Source of the DNA: Planctomycetaceae bacterium
GTDB taxonomy: Bacteria; Planctomycetota; Planctomycetia; Pirellulales; Thermoguttaceae
DNA: 12,904 bases
NCBI GenBank assembly: GCA_003509805.1
Contig: DOMV01000389.1
Span: forward strand, 2,247-15,150
Direction of reading: 5' to 3'
Part shown: piece after piece, positions 5,762-12,904 of the stretch
Layout: each line of letters begins with the position of its first letter
How positions within the stretch are numbered: the first letter of the stretch is position 1
Translations under genes and position numbers: made by a program
The notes under the pieces: generated by a model
Databases searched by the model: none
What the model saw: only the letters and a program-made list of their open reading frames with translations
Told to the model about the DNA's origin: nothing

Positions 5762-8503
5762 TCAGCGAACATCGGAACCGTAGATACCGGTCCCTTCCGG
5801 CTTTTCACTTTTAATTTCAAATCCCGGGAAGTGATTGTTGGTGAGTTCCGCCGAGATGCCCGTCGTTTCCAGGGAGACGGCGACTCGACCCGAGCTGTAC
5901 GCGTCGCCTCTCCTTATCCCTTGGAAATAGGACGAGTACACATGCGCTTTCCCTCCCCTGACATCGATTGCCGGTTCGCCGGGGCTCTGGAAATTCGCCT
6001 GTTGGTAGCGCACGACACCGTTGTTGATAATTCCCCCGACGGTCGGGCTCCCCCAAAACGCCGTGTTGTACAGGATCAGCCGCGCATCGGGATGGACCTT
6101 CGCGGTATTCGCTTCGTCTCCCATGCGAACATAGGATCGAACGGCCTGTCCCGGTATCTGCGTGTTGACCAATTCGGAATTGATGCCGATGATTTTCGTA
6201 TCTTTGTCCGCATCCTCGACAAACAGGGAAAACGTGCACCCGTCCGAGCCGTGGCCGATGACGATCATCTCTCCCGGATAGTTGCCGGTAACGGCGTCTT
6301 TCAGGAAATGGATACCGTAGACCGAGCCGTACACGAAATTATTGAAAATCGTCTGATTTTTGACATCGGCGAATTTCAGTTGGCTGCAATTCGCCTGGAC
6401 GTATCTCATCATGTTGACGACGGGATAGCCTTGTCTGGCCAACGGAGGTCTTGAACCGTAATGCGGATTGAACTGCATATTCCGGATAAATCCGCCTTCC
6501 GCCCCGCCGCCGACCCAGATGCCGGCTCGCGTGACCACGCCTGCGAAATAATCGACGTAGTGCCCGCTCGTGTTGAAAGACGCGAGGTCGATCCCCTTGT
6601 CCCCGAGCACGATCGTAACGTTAATCACATAGACGTCGGGCCCCCGTCCCTGTATCAGGAACGGCGTCGGCCTGGGATTGTTCGCGTCAAATTCGCCGGT
6701 GACCAAATTGTTTTGAACGATGTTCAGTCCCCGGATTCCCGCGTCGGCTTCAATTTTCACGAGCGATTCGCCTTTTTCTCCGGCCTCGCCGCCCGCGTAA
6801 TTCGTAAACAGCGCGGTCCCGCCGCCCCGGGTATGGTGCTGGACGTCCCAGTTCCCCCGCAATTCCACGCCCGAAGGGATCGTGACGGGGCTTTCCACCA
6901 GGTATCGTCCCGCCGGCAGATAGACGGTCCCGCCGCCGCCGGCCTTGACCGCGTCCAGCGCCGCCTGCAATTCGTCGGCGACATCTTCGGTCGGCGCATC
7001 GTCGTTCAAACCCGCCGCCCTGGGAAGATCGACCTTTAACACGGTGTTCGACTTCGGTTTGGGATGTACGGCAATATCCGTCTTCAGGTTTTTCGGAATC
7101 GGTTCAAAGACGTATTCGTCGCCGGTTGTCATTTCAACCTCGGCGGCGGCGCTCTCGTTCACGACGTCCAATTTGCGTTGGAGTCCCGAGTTCAACGATT
7201 TGAGCCGTTTCGCGTCGGCGCCCAAGTAGACGTGACCCGCGGGCGGCCGGAATTCACACTGGGTGAGCAGGACGTTGCCGTTGTTGATTTTCAGCGCGTA
7301 TTCTCCGTATTTGTCGAACGTGCAATTTTCAAAAGAGATGACGCCGCCTTCCCGACCGTCCGTGACGACGGGACCGGTGAAATCCACGCCGTTGAATTGC
7401 GTGGAGGTGTTGAAATCGCCGGAAAAATAGGCGGCGACGCCGTCCGCATCGGCCCCGAAAGCGGAATTGGAGAACAGCAAACCGTAAGGATTGACTTCTT
7501 CGACGTGGAGACCGGTTCCACAGTCGTCGATCCGGAGCCCGAAAAACTGCGCGTTCGGTGCGGCCCGGCTGCCGGGCTCCCTGCCGACCCACATGCCCGT
7601 CTTGTAGCCGGAAACGTTCAGATACGACACGTATTCCCAGTCGCTGCGATGCATCCGGTAGCCGGTTCCGTTCGCCCTCGTGTAGGCGGTCGCCTCCGCA
7701 AGCGACGGCGAACCCGGGAGTCCCGAATTTACCCAATACTTCGGGTTGATATGGACGTTTTCAATGCGACCGATGTCGGTACAGACGTGTACTTCCACCC
7801 CCGTTTTGAGGACCGTCATGTAACTGTTCACGACGTAGTGCAATTCGCTCGGCGCGGAATAGAAACCGTTGTAGGCGTTCACGAGCGTCACGTTTTCCAT
7901 CGTCGCGCTGTCGCCGGACGTCTGGTACAACGCCCAGGGATACGGTTTGACGTCGTTGACGTCCTGCTCGGGATGCCAAATGGAAAGGTTCGTCACGCCC
8001 GTCGAAGAAGGCATTTCGATGAACCTGTCGAGATTGTTTTGCGTATCCTTTCCCGTGCGCACTTCGAGAATGGTTCCGAGAACTTTCCCATCGTTCAAAT
8101 CGGGGTTGGCCCAATCGCCGCGCAGTTGCACGCCCGGCCGGAGTTGTAACGTATATTCGTAGTCGGTCGACGTCCCCGCCCCGCCCCGCCGGCCCCTCGT
8201 GATTCTTTTGCCGATTTGGACGCTTCGGAACTCGTAACGGCCCGCCGGGACGTACACGACGCCGCCGCCGTCGTGGTAAGCGGCATCGATCGCCTTTTGA
8301 AAGGCTTCCCGGTTGTCGAAGCCGGGCTCGGCTTTCGCGCCGAATTCCGGATCGGTGACGATAAAATCGGAAACGACCCAATCCTTCGTGGGATAAACGG
8401 TACGTATGGCCGTCTCTCCGAAAGCCCGGCTGCCCACGACGGCATTTGCGAACGAGATCAGCAAAATAAACGCACGGGAAAGATTTTTCATCTTCAATTT
8501 CAT
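5762..8503 (-). CDS. Secreted double pectate-lyase-superfamily beta-helix protein
   Basis: The product has 913 residues from the ATG at 8503; ATG 8491 (MKNLSRAFILL) is an equally plausible start. The N-terminus is a signal peptide ending near SRAFGETA. Two copies of the pectate-lyase-superfamily opening module are visible. The first is at about 51-130 (DPEFGAK, then GGGVVYVPAGRYEF, then GVQLRGDW). The second is at about 508-554 (ELQAALDAVKAGG, TVYLPAGRYLV, GVELRGNW). Each is followed by a long repetitive stretch of N, V and G-rich strands typical of right-handed parallel beta-helices. The domain occurs in polysaccharide lyases, GH28-like hydrolases and adhesive or spike proteins. I cannot place catalytic residues, so the substrate and even enzymatic activity are unproven. 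The ceramidase-like gene lies 86 bp upstream on the same strand, suggesting co-transcription. Confidence 0.8.
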   Translation of the reverse strand: MKLKMKNLSRAFILLISFANAVVGSRAFGETAIRTVYPTKDWVVSDFIVTDPEFGAKAEPGFDNREAFQKAIDAAYHDGGGVVYVPAGRYEFRSVQIGKRITRGRRGGAGTSTDYEYTLQLRPGVQLRGDWANPDLNDGKVLGTILEVRTGKDTQNNLDRFIEMPSSTGVTNLSIWHPEQDVNDVKPYPWALYQTSGDSATMENVTLVNAYNGFYSAPSELHYVVNSYMTVLKTGVEVHVCTDIGRIENVHINPKYWVNSGLPGSPSLAEATAYTRANGTGYRMHRSDWEYVSYLNVSGYKTGMWVGREPGSRAAPNAQFFGLRIDDCGTGLHVEEVNPYGLLFSNSAFGADADGVAAYFSGDFNTSTQFNGVDFTGPVVTDGREGGVISFENCTFDKYGEYALKINNGNVLLTQCEFRPPAGHVYLGADAKRLKSLNSGLQRKLDVVNESAAAEVEMTTGDEYVFEPIPKNLKTDIAVHPKPKSNTVLKVDLPRAAGLNDDAPTEDVADELQAALDAVKAGGGGTVYLPAGRYLVESPVTIPSGVELRGNWDVQHHTRGGGTALFTNYAGGEAGEKGESLVKIEADAGIRGLNIVQNNLVTGEFDANNPRPTPFLIQGRGPDVYVINVTIVLGDKGIDLASFNTSGHYVDYFAGVVTRAGIWVGGGAEGGFIRNMQFNPHYGSRPPLARQGYPVVNMMRYVQANCSQLKFADVKNQTIFNNFVYGSVYGIHFLKDAVTGNYPGEMIVIGHGSDGCTFSLFVEDADKDTKIIGINSELVNTQIPGQAVRSYVRMGDEANTAKVHPDARLILYNTAFWGSPTVGGIINNGVVRYQQANFQSPGEPAIDVRGGKAHVYSSYFQGIRRGDAYSSGRVAVSLETTGISAELTNNHFPGFEIKSEKPEGTGIYGSDVR

Positions 8504-8589
8504 GTCCTTTCGTAAATCGGGCGACGATGAGACCAAATATCGCGTCTTCCGGTCATTTTCTACGATTATTTTCCGTCGCGTATGTGTGC

Positions 8590-9882
8590 CTACGGATTGT
8601 GCGGCGCCGGGCGCATAAGCCCGTTGAGTCGATAGAAATTCTCAAGATGCCTGTTCATGATCGCTTCGCCCGCCCCGACTTCGATCATCCTGCCGCTTTG
8701 ATCGGCGCCGAAGCCGCCCAGGGCCGCGGAACGGATGTCCGGAACGTAGCCGGGCCATTTTCCGCCGATCCAGGTATAACCGAACAAAAACGGTTCCGTT
8801 TCGGCCCGTCGCATTTCCTTTTTCCAATTCAGTTGCAACGACGAGAACAACTCGCCCGGACACGCGGCAAGGACGATGCGGTCGTTGATCAGGACCGTGG
8901 CGAGGTGGACGTCGAACTCCAGGTTTGTGTTGAAGCGGCCGGTGAATCGCATCGCATCGGTCATTTGCGTCATTTTCGTACGATCATCCGTCGTTTTCAA
9001 ACTCCGGGCAAGCGCGATCGTTTCCCGGGCCAAAAGGTCGCCGACACGGTCCATGACCTCGTATTGCCCTTTGATGGGATCGTCGGGCCCCGTGCGGCGG
9101 CGGCTGATTTGCAGGGATTCGACGTTGCCGGCCGCCCCGTTGACGAACAGGCAATTGACTTTTCCGTCGAAGGCGTCCTCCACCCGGCTCACGGCGGCCC
9201 CGGCGAAATCGGCTGTGATTTCGTAGTTGAAACACATGATGTCCGTGTGCATCGCGTAATTCATGACGACGACTTTCGCGTTGCCGTCCATGTCGTCGAC
9301 GCGGAGGACGCCGACTTCGGGATCGACGGGCCCGAAGGGGATGCGATCGGGATTTTCGCGACGGTAATGATCGTCCGCGAACCAGGATTCGCGGGCATGG
9401 CCGTCATCCCGAACGATAAGGCGGTTGAAACCCAGTTGGGGAAACGTACGAAAACCGGCCGAGATTTTCGCGGGAAACATGTTTTCCAGCGCCGCGCCGA
9501 CGACTTCGACGCAGCGTTGTTCGCAAAATTCACGGAAGGACGTCCCTTCCGGCGCCCGGGGCCCGGAGTGATTGTGCGAGGAACTGATGAGAACCAGGTC
9601 GAGGTCGTATTTTTCCTTGCACAGGCGAACGACGTTTTCATCGGTGAACACGGCAAGGTCCACGGCGATCAGCGCCACGCGTTGGTCGCCGACTTCGAGC
9701 ACGAGACTCCGCGCGAAGCAGGGGTCATGCACGGGAATCGGGGGATTCTCCGGCGTGATGTCGATCCTGGACGTGCCGGCCATGAGTTGCCCCTCGGCGG
9801 CATGGAGCGCAGACGGCCCGAGCATGAACGACACTGCGATCCAACATGAAAAAACGAGAAACGAACAAATGAAATATCGCAC
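8590..9882 (-). CDS. Secreted neutral/alkaline ceramidase-family hydrolase
   Basis: The product has 430 residues and starts with GTG at 9882, which is well supported by a perfect AAGGAGG (9889-9895) 6 nt upstream. A signal peptide ends near PSALHAAEG (residues 24-31). The mature part matches the N-terminal domain of neutral/alkaline non-lysosomal ceramidases: GTSRIDITPENP near the mature start, SSHNHSGP (101-108) with putative zinc ligands His103 and His105, NYAMHTDIM with His212, and VNGAAGNV (247-254). Full ceramidases are considerably longer and carry an extra C-terminal domain; here only the catalytic part exists, as in many planctomycete paralogues whose substrates are unknown. An amidase on lipid or glycan-linked amides outside the cytoplasm is the likely role; true ceramidase activity is not shown. 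The beta-helix gene follows. Confidence 0.8.
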   Translation of the reverse strand: MRYFICSFLVFSCWIAVSFMLGPSALHAAEGQLMAGTSRIDITPENPPIPVHDPCFARSLVLEVGDQRVALIAVDLAVFTDENVVRLCKEKYDLDLVLISSSHNHSGPRAPEGTSFREFCEQRCVEVVGAALENMFPAKISAGFRTFPQLGFNRLIVRDDGHARESWFADDHYRRENPDRIPFGPVDPEVGVLRVDDMDGNAKVVVMNYAMHTDIMCFNYEITADFAGAAVSRVEDAFDGKVNCLFVNGAAGNVESLQISRRRTGPDDPIKGQYEVMDRVGDLLARETIALARSLKTTDDRTKMTQMTDAMRFTGRFNTNLEFDVHLATVLINDRIVLAACPGELFSSLQLNWKKEMRRAETEPFLFGYTWIGGKWPGYVPDIRSAALGGFGADQSGRMIEVGAGEAIMNRHLENFYRLNGLMRPAPHNP

Positions 9883-9888
9883 GCGATG

Positions 9889-9895
9889 CCTCCTT
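9889..9895 (-). promoter_or_regulatory. Strong ribosome-binding site of the ceramidase-like gene
   Basis: AAGGAGG read on the minus strand lies 6 nt before the GTG start at 9882 and decides that start. It is the only full Shine-Dalgarno found among the genes of this window. The nearest ATG codons within the frame lie well inside the signal peptide. Confidence 0.85.
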
Positions 9896-9905
9896 GGTTT
9901 CTTGG

Positions 9906-10050
9906 ATACGGTATAGTGAAGCTGTTGAAATTTCCCGAAGCCGACGATTCAGGAGCCTGCCCATCGGAAACAGCACTGCCCGGAGGGTAAACAGGCGGTT
10001 GAACGGGCCGTGTTTACCAACGACTCAACCGGCTTCGGTATACAGTATAC
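9906..10050 (+). repeat. Intergenic repeat copy D (complete R1)
   Basis: This is the most complete R1 copy. Outer arms CCGAAGCCG (9935-9943) and CGGCTTCGG (10030-10038) pair over 9 bp. Inside them lies an 8-bp hairpin at 9986-9993 and 10011-10018. Its left half aligns with copy B and, reversed, with copy E; its right half is identical over 31 bp to copy A. It ends with GTATAC written twice (10038-10043 and 10045-10050). The R2 module is absent. No coding frame is supported in this gap. Confidence 0.75.
9986..10018 (-). terminator. Hairpin downstream of ilvB, possible terminator
   Basis: GGTAAACA (9986-9993) and TGTTTACC (10011-10018) form a perfect 8-bp stem, extended by GGC/GCC (9994-9996 with 10007-10009) across a one-base bulge. 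It lies about 65 bp past the ilvB stop and before the ceramidase-like gene, so it could separate the two transcripts. There is no long U-run, so termination is uncertain. Confidence 0.4.
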
Positions 10051-10082
10051 GTTTTTGAACGACGGCCGGGAAGGACGTCGTT

Positions 10083-11909
10083 TCACTCGCGAAGCATATC
10101 GAAAATCGTCCCGCCGATCGGAGTCATGGGCAACACGTGTTCCTGGTACGGGATGGTCACGTCGAGCAGAAAAGGGCTTTCGCTGTCGATCATTCTTTTG
10201 ATCGCGCCGGGAAGGTCTTCCTTTTTCGAGATCGAGAGGGCGTCCCAGCCGTATCCTTTCGCGATCGTGACAAAATCGGGAAATCGCGTTTCGGGGCCGA
10301 TCCCCGTGCCTTTGCCGGCCCATTCCGGGTGGTCGATCGGCCCGAGATAGGTGTGTGCCCGGTTCGAATTGAAAAACCGGTCTTCCCATTGCATCACCAT
10401 GCCGAGGTGCTGGTTGTTCAGCAGCATCACCTTGATCGGGATTTTTTCGCAAAAACAGGTCCCCATCTCTTGGATGTTCATCTGGAAACTGCCGTCCCCG
10501 TCGATGTTGATCACGAGTTTTTCCGGGTAGGCGATCTTCGCGCCCATTGCGGCGGGAAAGCCGAACCCCATCGTTCCGAGGCCGGCACTGGTAAGCCAGG
10601 TGCGCGGCTTCGAGAGCTTGTAGAACTGGGCGGACCACATCTGGTGCTGGCCCACGCCGGTCGCGATAATGCAATCGCGGTCCTTCGTCGCCTTCCACAG
10701 TTCCTCGATCGCGTGTTGCGGCAGGATGTGCGGCGAATTCACGTCATACGTGAGCGGCATGTCCTTTTTCCACATTGCGATCTTCCCGTGCCACGCTTTT
10801 TGAGCCGGGCCGGGTTGCACCCCGTCTTTTTCGAGGATTTTACACAGCATCGCAAGCGCCGGTTTCACGTCGCTCACGATCGCGACGTCGGCGACCTTGA
10901 TTTTGTTCAACTCGGACGGGTCGATGTCGATATGCACGATTTTCGCGTTTTTCGCGAACATGTTCACGTTCCCGGTCACGCGGTCGTCGAAGCGCACCCC
11001 GACAGCCAAGAGGAGGTCGGATTCGTGAATCGCGTAATTTGCGTACGCCGTGCCGTGGTGTCCGGGCATGCCGAGACTCAAGTCGTGTTCGCGCGGGAAC
11101 CCGGACAAACCGGTGAGCGTGGTCGTCACCGGGGCTTGCACCAGTTCCGCGAGCCGCCGCAGTTCCGGGGCGGCCTCGGAGATGACAATGCCGCCGCCCG
11201 CGTAAATCACGGGTTTTACCGCGTTTTTCAGTAGTTCCGCAATGGGCGCCAACTCGGCGACGGTCGCCTCGGGAGCCGTCCCATCGTACCCGGGGAGCCG
11301 CATTTCCTCGTTGAAACAGGGGACACACTGCGCAACCTGGATATTCTTCGGCACGTCGACCAATACCGGGCCCGGGCGGCCCGTCGTCGCGATATAAATC
11401 GCCTCCTTCATGATCCGGGCCAAGTCGTCGATATCCGTAACGAGATAATGGTGTTTCGTGATGCCGCGGCACAGTTCGACCATCGGCGTTTCCTGAAACG
11501 CATCGCTGCCGATGGAAGCGGTCCCGACCTGCCCGGTGATAAAGAGCGTCGGGACACTGTCGAGCTTGGCGTCGGCGATCGTCGTAAGCAGGTTGGTCGC
11601 CCCGGGACCGCTGGTCGCCATGCAGACGCCGAGTTTACCGCTCGACCGCGCGTACCCCTGAGCCGCGAACCCTCCGCCTTGCTCGTGGCGCGGCAAAACG
11701 ACCCGGAGTCGGTCCCGGTAGCGGGTCAACGCCTGGTGCAACGGGATGCTTTGGCCGCCGGGGTAGGCGAACATCACGGTAACTCCGGCATTGACAAGCG
11801 ATTGAACGACGATATCCGCCCCGCTCATCGACGGTTGGGCGGTCTGTGCCCGTTGGGCCGAATCGTGAGGAATCGGACATTTTCCACAGGTGACGCAGGT
11901 ATGGGACAT
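10083..11909 (-). CDS. ilvB: Acetolactate synthase, catalytic (large) subunit
   Basis: This thiamine-diphosphate enzyme makes acetolactate from pyruvate (and acetohydroxybutyrate with 2-ketobutyrate), the first step of valine, leucine and isoleucine synthesis. It has 608 residues. Visible features are catalytic Glu76 in LPRHEQGGGFAAQGYA, TSGPGATN, GTDAFQE-like GSDAFQETP, RFDDRVTGN (306-314), the ThDP motif GDGSFQMN (471-478) and NNQHLGMV (498-505). The PGGQSIPLHQALTRY variant resembles planctomycete homologues. No ilvN regulatory subunit gene is adjacent. The start at ATG 11909 is tentative: there is no Shine-Dalgarno, and ATG 11828 (MSGADIVVQ) lies nearer the usual family start. The stretch between them encodes CVTCGKC, an unusual Cys-rich extension. 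rex lies 166 bp upstream on the same strand. Confidence 0.93.
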   Translation of the reverse strand: MSHTCVTCGKCPIPHDSAQRAQTAQPSMSGADIVVQSLVNAGVTVMFAYPGGQSIPLHQALTRYRDRLRVVLPRHEQGGGFAAQGYARSSGKLGVCMATSGPGATNLLTTIADAKLDSVPTLFITGQVGTASIGSDAFQETPMVELCRGITKHHYLVTDIDDLARIMKEAIYIATTGRPGPVLVDVPKNIQVAQCVPCFNEEMRLPGYDGTAPEATVAELAPIAELLKNAVKPVIYAGGGIVISEAAPELRRLAELVQAPVTTTLTGLSGFPREHDLSLGMPGHHGTAYANYAIHESDLLLAVGVRFDDRVTGNVNMFAKNAKIVHIDIDPSELNKIKVADVAIVSDVKPALAMLCKILEKDGVQPGPAQKAWHGKIAMWKKDMPLTYDVNSPHILPQHAIEELWKATKDRDCIIATGVGQHQMWSAQFYKLSKPRTWLTSAGLGTMGFGFPAAMGAKIAYPEKLVINIDGDGSFQMNIQEMGTCFCEKIPIKVMLLNNQHLGMVMQWEDRFFNSNRAHTYLGPIDHPEWAGKGTGIGPETRFPDFVTIAKGYGWDALSISKKEDLPGAIKRMIDSESPFLLDVTIPYQEHVLPMTPIGGTIFDMLRE

Positions 11910-11921
11910 GGAGAGAAGTTT

Positions 11922-12079
11922 AAGAGTTGTAAAGTGAAGAGTTGAAGAAAAGAGATCGTGAAACAAGCAAATAAGGAAGAGTTACGCGGGTATCGTGAAT
12001 CTCATTTACGAAATTCCAAACTTTTATACCGAAACCGGTCGGGTTTTCCGCATAACTCTTGATTTTCAACTCTCTTCAC
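11922..12079. promoter_or_regulatory. Repeat-rich leader between rex and ilvB
   Basis: AAGAGTT occurs three times directly (11922-11928, 11937-11943, 11977-11983), and its complement AACTCTT occurs at 12054-12060. These make two nested imperfect inverted repeats: 11934-11945 with 12066-12079, and 11977-11988 with 12049-12060 (11 of 12). A TATAAA reads on the minus strand at 12027-12022, without a clear -35. The region may hold the ilvB promoter with an operator or structured leader, or it may be a decayed palindromic element. Confidence 0.4.
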
Positions 12080-12741
12080 ACTTCTTCATCCGGGAAAACG
12101 GAGCGTTTCTTAAGACGACTGGAGAGAACGGCGAAGCTGGCGGAAAGCTTGACATCTTCGCATACGATCTCATCGGGTAAATCGAGCCTCGTGGGCGTGT
12201 AATTCCAGATGGCCCGGACACCGAGATCGACCAATTGATTGGCGATCTCTTGGGCGACTCCCGCCGGAACGGTGACGATCCCGATTTCAACCGGAGCCTG
12301 CCGGGCCTTCCCCATTTCGAGCATGGATTTCACCGCGTGGACGGGACAGTGATGGATGATCTGCCCGACCTTGTGCGGGGAAGAATCGAAAGCGGCGACG
12401 ATATTGAGCCCGTGTTCGACGAAACCGTCATATCCCAGAATCGCACTGCCGAGACTGCCCGCACCGACCAGGTAAGCGTCGGTTTTCACATTCCAACCGA
12501 GGAATTCCTCGATGGCGTCAATCAGTTCGATGACACGATAACCGACCTTCGGCCGCCCTGAAATACCGGTGATGGCCAAATCTTTACGGACTTGAACGCT
12601 TAATTGACCGAACTCTTCGGCGATCCGCGTACACGAGACGACGATCTCGCCGCGTTGCCGCTGCTCTTTCAGGAAGCGCAGGTAGACCGGGAGACGTTGG
12701 ACGCTCGGGATCGGAAAGGATTTGACGGAACTGCCGGTCAT
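12076..12741 (-). CDS. rex: Redox-sensing transcriptional repressor Rex
   Basis: Rex binds DNA when NAD+ is abundant and lets go when NADH rises, linking fermentation and respiration genes to the redox state. The 221 residues have the two-domain layout of the family. The N-terminal winged helix (about 1-85) contains the recognition-helix motif QVRKDLAITGISGRPKVGY (50-68). A Rossmann domain follows, with GAGSLG (93-98) and FDSSPHKVG. The C-terminal signature DLGVRAIWNYTPTRLDLP (172-189) has Trp where many Rex proteins have Leu or Phe. The ATG at 12741 gives a normal length. There is no clear Shine-Dalgarno. The short upstream gap carries palindromes that may include its own operator. Confidence 0.93.
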   Translation of the reverse strand: MTGSSVKSFPIPSVQRLPVYLRFLKEQRQRGEIVVSCTRIAEEFGQLSVQVRKDLAITGISGRPKVGYRVIELIDAIEEFLGWNVKTDAYLVGAGSLGSAILGYDGFVEHGLNIVAAFDSSPHKVGQIIHHCPVHAVKSMLEMGKARQAPVEIGIVTVPAGVAQEIANQLVDLGVRAIWNYTPTRLDLPDEIVCEDVKLSASFAVLSSRLKKRSVFPDEEV

Positions 12742-12761
12742 GGGCGGAACACGGAAAAGAA

Positions 12762-12821
12762 TCGACTTAAAGTCGACAAACGTGGTAACGTTTCGGGACC
12801 AAATCTGCCACTATCATGATA
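12762..12821. promoter_or_regulatory. Palindrome cluster between rex and the divergent frame
   Basis: Three palindromes lie in 60 bp: TCGACTTAAAGTCGA (12762-12776, perfect 7+1+7), AAACGTGGTAACGTTT (12778-12793, 6-bp arms and 4-nt spacer) and TATCATGATA (12812-12821, perfect). The first two abut the rex start and the third overlaps the start codon of the plus-strand frame. Binding by Rex or another dimeric regulator is plausible, but none is a good match to the usual Rex site TTGTGANNNNNNTCACAA. Confidence 0.45.
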
Positions 12822-12904
12822 TCGATTTCAAAAATTCTTTCAAGGGGGCGTTCAAACGGCCCGTCGACCGCTCCGTCGACCGCTCCGTCGACCGGGGCGT
12901 GGCG
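12816..12904 (+). CDS. Partial hypothetical protein, divergent from rex, cut by the window edge
   Basis: From ATG 12816 the frame is open for 29 codons to the window edge. It begins MISISKILSRGRSNG and runs into a PSTA-type repeat encoded by the 12-bp tandem repeat. There is no Shine-Dalgarno, in keeping with most genes here. The divergent position next to rex and the lack of any other gene in the area make it plausible, but the visible part is too short to assign a family. It could also be a chance frame through a repeat. Confidence 0.35.
   Translation, partial: MISISKILSRGRSNGPSTAPSTAPSTGAW
12861..12894 (+). repeat. 12-bp tandem repeat
   Basis: The unit CCGTCGACCGCT occurs at 12861-12872 and 12873-12884, with a third partial copy at 12885-12894. 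Each unit contains the palindrome GTCGAC, also present at 12772-12777 beside rex. In the frame from 12816 it encodes repeated Pro-Ser-Thr-Ala. The array may vary in copy number by slippage. Confidence 0.85.

Overview
The window looks like a chromosomal segment of a planctomycete-like bacterium. This is inferred from the protein types, not proven: a planctomycete-style acetolactate synthase, a secreted single-domain ceramidase-family protein of a kind common in that phylum, a large secreted beta-helix protein, moderate-to-high GC, and start codons that mostly lack a Shine-Dalgarno sequence. A Rex redox sensor suggests a lifestyle that includes low oxygen or fermentation.

Layout. Bases 1-432 hold no recognisable gene, only a possible promoter and an intergenic repeat. 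A plus-strand block follows: a papain-like (C39-type) cysteine-protease-fold protein with a C-terminal Cys4 cluster (433-1074), rpmF (ribosomal protein L32), fabD, fabG, acpP and fabF. This is the conserved rpmF/fatty-acid-synthesis cluster, but plsX and fabH are absent from their usual place between rpmF and fabD. FabD loads malonyl onto the acyl carrier protein AcpP, FabF condenses, and FabG reduces the 3-keto product. fabF faces a minus-strand block, read right to left: rex, ilvB (acetolactate synthase), a secreted ceramidase-like protein and a 913-residue secreted double beta-helix protein. The last two are probably co-transcribed and look like an extracellular degradation pair. At the right edge a plus-strand reading frame starts divergently from rex and runs out of the window.

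The most unusual feature is non-coding. A degenerate family of roughly 75-250 bp intergenic elements occupies five gaps: before the C39-like gene, between fabD and fabG, between fabG and acpP (inverted), between acpP and fabF, and between ilvB and the ceramidase-like gene. It is built from two modules, called R1 and R2 here. R1 carries nested inverted repeats. R2 ends in a TATA-like hexamer just upstream of the next gene, so it may be dispersing promoters. Other regulatory candidates are an excellent sigma-70-type promoter inside an inverted repeat before rpmF, palindromes between rex and the divergent frame, and an AAGAGTT repeat cluster in the ilvB leader. No tRNA, rRNA, CRISPR array or insertion-sequence transposase was found.
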